Assembly (NCBI GenBank): GCA_003526375.1
Contig: DPDG01000097.1
Location: 1 to 29,876, forward strand
DNA from: Lentisphaeria bacterium
GTDB lineage: Bacteria; Verrucomicrobiota; Lentisphaeria; Victivallales; UBA1829
Reading direction: 5' to 3'
Length of the DNA: 29,876 nt
In this document: in pieces, positions 25,743 through 29,876 of the stretch
How the letters are laid out: each line of letters begins with the position of its first letter
How positions within the stretch are numbered: position 1 is the first letter of the stretch
The notes under the pieces: model-generated
Database searches by the model: none
Seen by the model: only the letters and a program-made list of their open reading frames with translations
Told to the model about the DNA's origin: nothing
Translations under genes and position numbers: made by a program

Positions 25743-26642
25743 ATGGACAAAAGAGCGCAACTTACCGAAATGCACTTCGGAATAGAAATTGAAACCGTGA
25801 ATCTGTGCAGGAAAGACACCGCAGAGGCGATTCAAAGTGTCATTGGGGGGACTGTAGAGCATGAAGGAGGGAGCTATGATAAATGGCGCTGTACGGCTCC
25901 CGACGGTCGGCAATGGAAAGCCGTTTCCGATGCTTCCATCGGTCGCAGCAATGCGGAAGTCGTGAGTCCCATTCTTACCTATCCCGATGACGTTCCGATA
26001 TTACAGAATATCGTCAGAGCGATTCGTAAGGCGGGAGGTCGGGTTAATTCCAGTTGTGGGATTCATGTTCATGTTGACGCTTCATGCCTTGACGGTCGGC
26101 AACTTGGTAATTTGGCAAAGATCGTATATAAACAAGAGCCTTTGATTCTGCACTCGCTGAACATATCGCAAGGACGCCTGGAAACCTATACCCGCCCCAC
26201 AGAGGAATCCTTTATCAACGATGTAAGCAAATACCGTCCTAAAAATTTACATCAATTAAGTTGTTTATGGTATCAGCAATCAAATACGGATGAAGCAAGG
26301 CTCCAGCATTACCACAATTCCCGCTATCATGGTGTCAACTTTCATAGTTTATTTTATCGGGGAACGGTAGAATTTCGGTGGTTTGAGGCTACGCTTCACG
26401 CCGGAAAAGTCAAATCCTATATTCAATACTGCCTGTTATTGGCAAATCGGGCTCGACGGGTGAAATTCGCCGCTTCTAAAAAACGGTCGTTCAATCCTGA
26501 ATCAGCTAAATATGATATGAGAGTTCATTTACTGCGGATTGGTGCGATCGGCGACGAATATAAAACCATGCGGCATTTTCTTTTGGAAAACATGCCGGGG
26601 AGCGCCAGTCATAAGCATATTCCCGAACCAAAGGTGGCGTGA
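25743..26642 (+). CDS. Amidoligase family enzyme
   Basis: Predicted ATP-dependent carboxylate-amine ligase of the amidoligase family, related to glutamine synthetase and glutamate-cysteine ligase folds. The characteristic blocks are present in order: HFGIEIET (11-18), KWRCTAPDGRQW with SDAS (47-65), EVVSPIL (72-78), CGIHVHVDA (105-113), YHGVNFHS (195-202) and TVEFRWFEA (208-216). These supply the acidic and histidine metal ligands. Length (299 residues) is usual. The start at 25743 has AAGAGG at 25732-25737. A class II glutamine amidotransferase begins 4 bp after the stop codon, a pairing reported for this family, so glutamine-derived ammonia is the likely amine donor. The acceptor (small metabolite, peptide or cell-wall component) cannot be read from the sequence. 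Confidence 0.87.
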   Translation: MDKRAQLTEMHFGIEIETVNLCRKDTAEAIQSVIGGTVEHEGGSYDKWRCTAPDGRQWKAVSDASIGRSNAEVVSPILTYPDDVPILQNIVRAIRKAGGRVNSSCGIHVHVDASCLDGRQLGNLAKIVYKQEPLILHSLNISQGRLETYTRPTEESFINDVSKYRPKNLHQLSCLWYQQSNTDEARLQHYHNSRYHGVNFHSLFYRGTVEFRWFEATLHAGKVKSYIQYCLLLANRARRVKFAASKKRSFNPESAKYDMRVHLLRIGAIGDEYKTMRHFLLENMPGSASHKHIPEPKVA

Positions 26643-26646
26643 TATT

Positions 26647-27432
26647 ATGTGCGGTCAGTGTGGTTTGATATTGGGACAAAAGCGCAGAACACGGAAAGAG
26701 CTGGAAACTCTTTCCGGCATATTTACAAACCTGCTTTTGTTAAATGAGGCTCGTGGACGTGATGCCACAGGTGTTTATGTGGGGAATAAAGATGGGTCGG
26801 GGCAAATTCTGAAAGATGCCGTTCCCGCCAATTTTTTTGTGGAATCGGTGAGGTATCGGGAGTTGATGCGCATGTTTGATAATTCTGTTTCTGTCTTTGT
26901 TGGACATACCCGCTGGAGGACGGTGGGAACTCCAACAGTCAGTTTCAACAATCATCCGATTGAAGCCGATTTTTTTGTCGGAACTCACAACGGAACAATC
27001 CTGAATCACAAGGAACTGTTTTTCCGGTATAACTGGAAAAGATTGGGGCAGGTCGATTCGGAAGCGATATTCAGAATGGCTGATGTGTCCTTGGGGAATA
27101 ACAAGCTGTTGAACATGGAAAGTTTTACCGGAGGGCTTCGGGAGTTCATCGGAACCATGAGCTTTATTATGCAGAACAAGTATGATCCAGCTTCGCTCTA
27201 TATCGGAATCGGTAACATGCCGCTTCATTTCCTTTTTCATAAAAAATTCCGGTGCTACTGCTACTCCAGTGATCCTGCAATGCTGGTTCACGCAACAGGC
27301 AATATGCCGGATTGGAAAATTGTGGAACTTCCGAAACGCAAACTCTACCAATTTGATGTTCCGACTCTGAAACTGAGAAAATCCATATCAATGCTTTTTT
27401 GTTCTTCCAGAGCCTACCAGAGCCTTGTATGA
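26647..27432 (+). CDS. Class II glutamine amidotransferase
   Basis: N-terminal-nucleophile amidotransferase that releases ammonia from glutamine. After removal of Met1, Cys2 (MCGQCGL) would be the catalytic nucleophile, so the start is fixed at 26647; a longer frame from 26539 would bury it. The glutamine-binding motifs are clear: GRDATG (37-42), GHTRW (86-90), NNHP (101-104), GTHNGTI (112-118) and VDSEAIF (136-142). It is a stand-alone domain of 261 residues with no fused synthase, unlike GltB, PurF or AsnB. AAAGGTGG inside the end of the amidoligase gene serves as ribosome site. It probably supplies ammonia to that amidoligase. A strong terminator follows. Confidence 0.87.
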   Translation: MCGQCGLILGQKRRTRKELETLSGIFTNLLLLNEARGRDATGVYVGNKDGSGQILKDAVPANFFVESVRYRELMRMFDNSVSVFVGHTRWRTVGTPTVSFNNHPIEADFFVGTHNGTILNHKELFFRYNWKRLGQVDSEAIFRMADVSLGNNKLLNMESFTGGLREFIGTMSFIMQNKYDPASLYIGIGNMPLHFLFHKKFRCYCYSSDPAMLVHATGNMPDWKIVELPKRKLYQFDVPTLKLRKSISMLFCSSRAYQSLV

Positions 27433-27451
27433 GAACAGCAAACAGACAAAC

Positions 27452-27497
27452 CGGATTTCTGACAGAGGAGGTGATAATTTCAGAAATCCGTTTTTTT
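27452..27497 (+). terminator. Terminator of the amidoligase-amidotransferase operon
   Basis: A perfect 11-bp stem CGGATTTCTGA/TCAGAAATCCG (27452-27462 with 27480-27490) is followed by seven T residues. The 17-base loop contains AGGAGGTGA (27466-27474), a perfect anti-Shine-Dalgarno complement, which is unusual. Confidence 0.85.
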
Positions 27498-27506
27498 AAC
27501 TGGAGT

Positions 27507-27592
27507 GTTCCAAAACGAACGTTTTGAACCATTGAAAAAATGGATTCGTTTTGAGGGTGAAAAAGCATTGATTTTCGAGAACGTTTTGGAAC
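27507..27592. repeat. Array of CGTTTTG core sites upstream of the recombinase gene
   Basis: An inverted pair centred at 27518-27519 has arms GTTCCAAAACG (27507-27517) and CGTTTTGAACC (27520-27530). It is followed by CGTTTTGAGG (27547-27556) and CGTTTTGGAAC (27582-27592). The last is the exact reverse complement of 27507-27517. The spacing and repetition resemble the subsites of a resolvase res site. Confidence 0.6.
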
Positions 27593-27612
27593 GACAGGAA
27601 ATGGAGGAAAAA

Positions 27613-28194
27613 ATGCGTTGTGTTATATACAGTCGAGTTTCAACGGAAGAGCAGACCACCGATAATCAGCTTCGGCAGTTGAGGGAATATGCGGATCGGC
27701 AAAGTTGGAATATCATTGAAGAAATCCAAGATGTCGCCAGTGGGGGAAAATCCGCAGAAGAACGCCAAGGGCTCAAAAAAGTTTTTACCATGGCACGACA
27801 ACGGAAATTCGATGTTCTGTTATTTTGGTCGTTGGATCGGTTCAGCCGTGAGGGTAGCCGGAAAACTCTTGAATATTTGACAAAACTTGATAATTACCAT
27901 ACAAAGTGGCATTCCTACACGGAGGAGTATATTTCTTCTTTGGGAATTTTCGCCGATGCGATCATTTCGCTGATGGCATGTCTAGCAAAACAAGAACGGA
28001 TCAGAATCAGCGAACGTACTAAGGCTGGGTTGGCAAGGGTGAAAGCCAAGGGGAAAATTCTCGGTCGTCCTACGGATGTGATCGCCGACACCGAACAGAT
28101 CAGAGAACTTCGACGGAGTGGACATTCTTTATCAGAAATTTCAAGAATTACCGGGGTATCAAAAACTCGTGTTCATCGACTTCTCTCCGCTTGA
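27613..28194 (+). CDS. Serine recombinase (resolvase/invertase family)
   Basis: A 193-residue small serine recombinase that would cut and rejoin DNA at short dimeric sites. The catalytic domain (1-135) shows IYSRVSTEEQ with nucleophile S10, a QLRQL helix and LDRFSR (74-79). After the helix E and GRP linker (about 145-155) the C-terminus is a Hin-like helix-turn-helix: LRRSGHSLSEISRITGVSKT. The start at 27613 is chosen because GGAGG lies 5 bp before it and the domain begins there. A longer frame from a GTG at 27505 would run through the site array. Copies of its likely core site lie upstream and, inverted, downstream. It could act as resolvase of the mobile element or as a local invertase. Confidence 0.92.
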   Translation: MRCVIYSRVSTEEQTTDNQLRQLREYADRQSWNIIEEIQDVASGGKSAEERQGLKKVFTMARQRKFDVLLFWSLDRFSREGSRKTLEYLTKLDNYHTKWHSYTEEYISSLGIFADAIISLMACLAKQERIRISERTKAGLARVKAKGKILGRPTDVIADTEQIRELRRSGHSLSEISRITGVSKTRVHRLLSA

Positions 28195-28431
28195 ATCCGT
28201 TTTGAGGATTTGAAAAAATAAAACGAATCCATCCCCCAGAAAAGTGTCTTTCTTCAACTTTTATCTCCAGATGCCACTAATTAAAAGATCTACAGGTTGC
28301 CGGGAAAAGACACTTTGACCCATTACCGACTCCGCTTCTATTTCTTTCTGAGCTCACAACGATTTTTATATTATTATCGATTATAATATAAGAACTTGAA
28401 GAAAAATCATTATCGAAAATAATATACGAGA
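28195..28431. other. Convergent intergenic region rich in inverted repeats
   Basis: It holds CGTTTTGAGG (28198-28207) and AAAACGAATCCA (28220-28231, inverse of 27541-27552). An 11-bp inverted repeat AAAGTGTCTTT/AAAGACACTTT (28241-28251 with 28306-28316) follows. The 15-mer TATATTATTATCGAT is at 28367-28381, with a near-copy inverted at 28412-28426. No T-run terminator for either flanking gene is obvious. Confidence 0.55.
28367..28426. repeat. TATATTATTATCGAT repeat pair in inverted orientation
   Basis: The 15-mer at 28367-28381 is identical to 25613-25627 upstream of the amidoligase gene. An inverted copy with one mismatch lies at 28412-28426, 30 bp away. The region is AT-rich, but a 15-base identity carrying the CG is unlikely by chance. 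Confidence 0.5.
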
Positions 28432-29277
28432 TCAATTGATCCGCTCCGTTGTCCAATGATTGATCAGAATCGGGTCGTCATTGGTGGTTTGACAGTCGAA
28501 TTTCTTCTGATGGAGTTTACCGCCTTGGTCAAGAAAAAACACTTCTACCATCCCTTGGGAGATAGAAATATTTTGAACTGTGATTTTTCTGCCAACGAGG
28601 TAATTGGCAATATTCGCCCCATTTTTCCAGATACACAAATTGGATTCTGTGCCTTCGCCAAACGATGATACCACCCCGAAGTTGGTTGGTTCGATCACGC
28701 CGATCAAGAACGTGTCTTTCCCGTTTTTTATCTCACGGCAGAAAGGAATGTTAAGCTGAGCAATGGTTTCAAATTCCAATGTGAATTCATTCCGCTTGTT
28801 CTCGGGAATTACGAAATCCAATTCACCGTGATTCAAAGAAATTGTTTGATTCTGAAAGCGAACAGGTGCATTCCGCATGGCGATAAATGCTTGACGCACT
28901 TCCTCTGGAACGGTCAATTCTAAAAAACGATTCTTCAAACGGGATTCTTCTCGTCCATACCGGAGCATTGGAGCAATAGAACCATCGCCCATGAATTCGG
29001 CATTGCGACGATCTACCCACCGTTGCCATTCGGCTTGGTCTATGAGAAGTTTGATACGTTCGGCTTGGGAGAGTGTGGAGAGCTTATAGTCGAGAGCGGT
29101 AGCCGCCTGTTCTTCCGCAATTGTCGCCAGTTCTCCTGCGGCTCCGGTCAGCTCAATTTGTGTTATTGCATTTTCATGCTCAGCTTCTACGGTTTGTCGT
29201 TCAGCTGTATCCCATTGTAGAACTTGAACACAACCAGCGCACAGAAGTAATGCTATCCCGACAAAAGTTTTCCTCAT
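28432..29277 (-). CDS. Predicted lipoprotein, unknown function
   Basis: A 281-residue protein whose N-terminus (MRKTFVGIALLLCAGC) is a lipoprotein signal with the acylated Cys at 16; the -3 residue is Cys rather than the usual Leu. Residues 25-95 are rich in Glu, Ala and Gln and probably helical. The remainder looks beta-rich and contains no motif I recognise. The ATG at 29277 overlaps the stop codon of the upstream zinc-finger gene by one base, so translation is coupled. It is the last gene of a minus-strand operon within the putative island, probably exposed at a membrane surface. Other roles cannot be judged from sequence. Confidence 0.7.
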   Translation of the reverse strand: MRKTFVGIALLLCAGCVQVLQWDTAERQTVEAEHENAITQIELTGAAGELATIAEEQAATALDYKLSTLSQAERIKLLIDQAEWQRWVDRRNAEFMGDGSIAPMLRYGREESRLKNRFLELTVPEEVRQAFIAMRNAPVRFQNQTISLNHGELDFVIPENKRNEFTLEFETIAQLNIPFCREIKNGKDTFLIGVIEPTNFGVVSSFGEGTESNLCIWKNGANIANYLVGRKITVQNISISQGMVEVFFLDQGGKLHQKKFDCQTTNDDPILINHWTTERIN

Positions 29278-29528
29278 TATTTCTCAATTCCCTTTCCATC
29301 AATTAGTTTGCGTAATCGCTGATATTCTGCTGGATTATCAGGAACAGCCATTGCCTTGAGGGCAGCTCGTAATTCAGCAACAAGTTCATCTTCTTCCCTC
29401 AAGCGGCGCAATCGTAATCGACAACGTTTACAGAAAAGCAGATGGAACCAACAACGAAATCGGGATAGGTGAGGCATTATCCGATTCCGATATCGTTCCA
29501 GCTCCGGTAATGAATAATGCCTTCTCAT
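29277..29528 (-). CDS. Small protein with H-x3-C-x2-C zinc-binding motif
   Basis: An 83-residue, strongly basic protein. HLLFCKRC (H29, C33, C36) is the zinc-binding arrangement of the anti-sigma factor ZAS domain, with flanking helices (LPELERYRNRIMPHL and RLRRLREEDELVAELRAALK). It lacks a membrane segment and there is no sigma-factor gene beside it in the window, so an anti-sigma role is a guess. It is sandwiched between two genes with overlaps or gaps of a few bases, which supports an operon. The stop codon TAA shares its last base with the start of the lipoprotein gene. The start at 29528 is preceded by the end of the gene upstream. Confidence 0.6.
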   Translation of the reverse strand: MRRHYSLPELERYRNRIMPHLSRFRCWFHLLFCKRCRLRLRRLREEDELVAELRAALKAMAVPDNPAEYQRLRKLIDGKGIEK

Positions 29529-29534
29529 ATTTTC

Positions 29535-29876
29535 TTACCGTCCCCGTAGACGACGTAAAGTTTCATCCATTCTCAAAACTTCAAAATAGCCTTTGGGGGT
29601 GTAATGTTGCATTGTATCGGAATGCAGATAATAGAATTTCTTCTGTAATCGATCTAACTCTTCATTTTTGATTTCCAATCCGTTATAGTCATGATTAAAA
29701 AATCGGAAACCACCAACGAAAAAGGAGCTGATATAGGAGATTGGTAATTTATATAATGCTGGGGAGTCAACTACCGATGATAATTTTGGGTCTTCAGAAG
29801 CTCGAAAACGACGAGCATAGGACTCCATAATATTATTATCTTCCCATACAAAATATGGGTCTTCACGGGAATTTGT
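29535..29876 (-). CDS. Unknown protein, probably truncated by the window edge
   Basis: I do not recognise this protein. The frame can start at the ATG at 29828 (97 residues; GGAAGA about 10 bp upstream could be its ribosome site). It also stays open for 16 further codons to the window edge, without a stop, so a longer protein is equally possible. The visible part contains the aromatic patch YISSFFVGGFRFF and a charged C-terminal helix (FEVLRMDETLRRLRGR). It ends 6 bp before the small zinc-finger gene and is the first visible member of the minus-strand operon. Confidence 0.5.
   Translation of the reverse strand, partial: TNSREDPYFVWEDNNIMESYARRFRASEDPKLSSVVDSPALYKLPISYISSFFVGGFRFFNHDYNGLEIKNEELDRLQKKFYYLHSDTMQHYTPKGYFEVLRMDETLRRLRGR

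Larger units (their letters stand above)
25071..29876. mobile_element. Putative genomic island downstream of tRNA-Asn
   Basis: Everything to the right of tRNA-Asn differs from the left: AT-rich spacers, a serine recombinase, an amidoligase/amidotransferase pair, and an operon of unknown proteins with a lipoprotein. The same 15-mer occurs twice within it. The right boundary and any tyrosine integrase are outside the window, so the extent is uncertain. The serine recombinase is too small to be a typical large integrase. Confidence 0.45.

Noticed and set aside
1..29876. CRISPR array, rRNA genes, CIRCE heat-shock element
   Set aside because: No regularly spaced direct repeats, no rRNA signature and no TTAGCACTC-N9-GAGTGCTAA were seen.

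Overview
The window looks like a bacterial chromosome of roughly 50% G+C. It carries housekeeping genes (grpE-dnaJ-smpB and clpB), two tRNAs, and at both ends sequence that looks acquired. A GntR/LacI-type regulator, a GxDLY-type SGNH hydrolase, a nucleoside hydrolase of the DTDWW type and a very large hybrid histidine kinase together suggest a Planctomycetes-Verrucomicrobia-Chlamydiae lineage, most likely Lentisphaerota (Victivallis-like). This is inferred from the gene repertoire only; no rRNA is present to confirm it.

Region by region: 1-1200 holds a small four-helix membrane protein, two groups of very short stem-loops, and a 17-bp copy of the 3' end of a serine tRNA, which may be the scar of an element lying to the left. 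From 1205 come a nucleoside hydrolase and a gene-poor stretch, then an XRE-type regulator (2877). From 3473 to 10157 all genes lie on the minus strand: clpB, then grpE-dnaJ-smpB-MATE exporter. The regions upstream of clpB and grpE share a 14-bp element. From 10499 there is a rubredoxin-glutamate synthase fusion, convergent with a NodB deacetylase and a PHP phosphoesterase that form a tight minus-strand pair. Divergent from these is an SGNH hydrolase plus zinc-ribbon coiled-coil protein operon, followed by tRNA-Ser(CGA).

From 16524 there is a GntR/LacI-like regulator with a clear promoter and terminator. It is followed by a 2047-residue hybrid sensor kinase (periplasmic sensor, about five PAS, three GAF, kinase and receiver). 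After it lies about 900 bp of gene-free DNA with scattered copies of an insertion-sequence-like repeat, then tRNA-Asn(GTT).

Downstream of tRNA-Asn the composition turns AT-rich and the content looks mobile. An amidoligase and a class II glutamine amidotransferase form an operon. A small serine recombinase is surrounded by repeated CGTTTTG core sites. A minus-strand operon encodes a lipoprotein, a small H-x3-C-x2-C zinc-finger protein and an unknown protein that runs off the window. The amidoligase/amidotransferase pair, a predicted glutamine-dependent amide-forming module inside what appears to be a tRNA-borne island, is the most interesting system here. The recombinase site array and the shared heat-shock promoter element come next.
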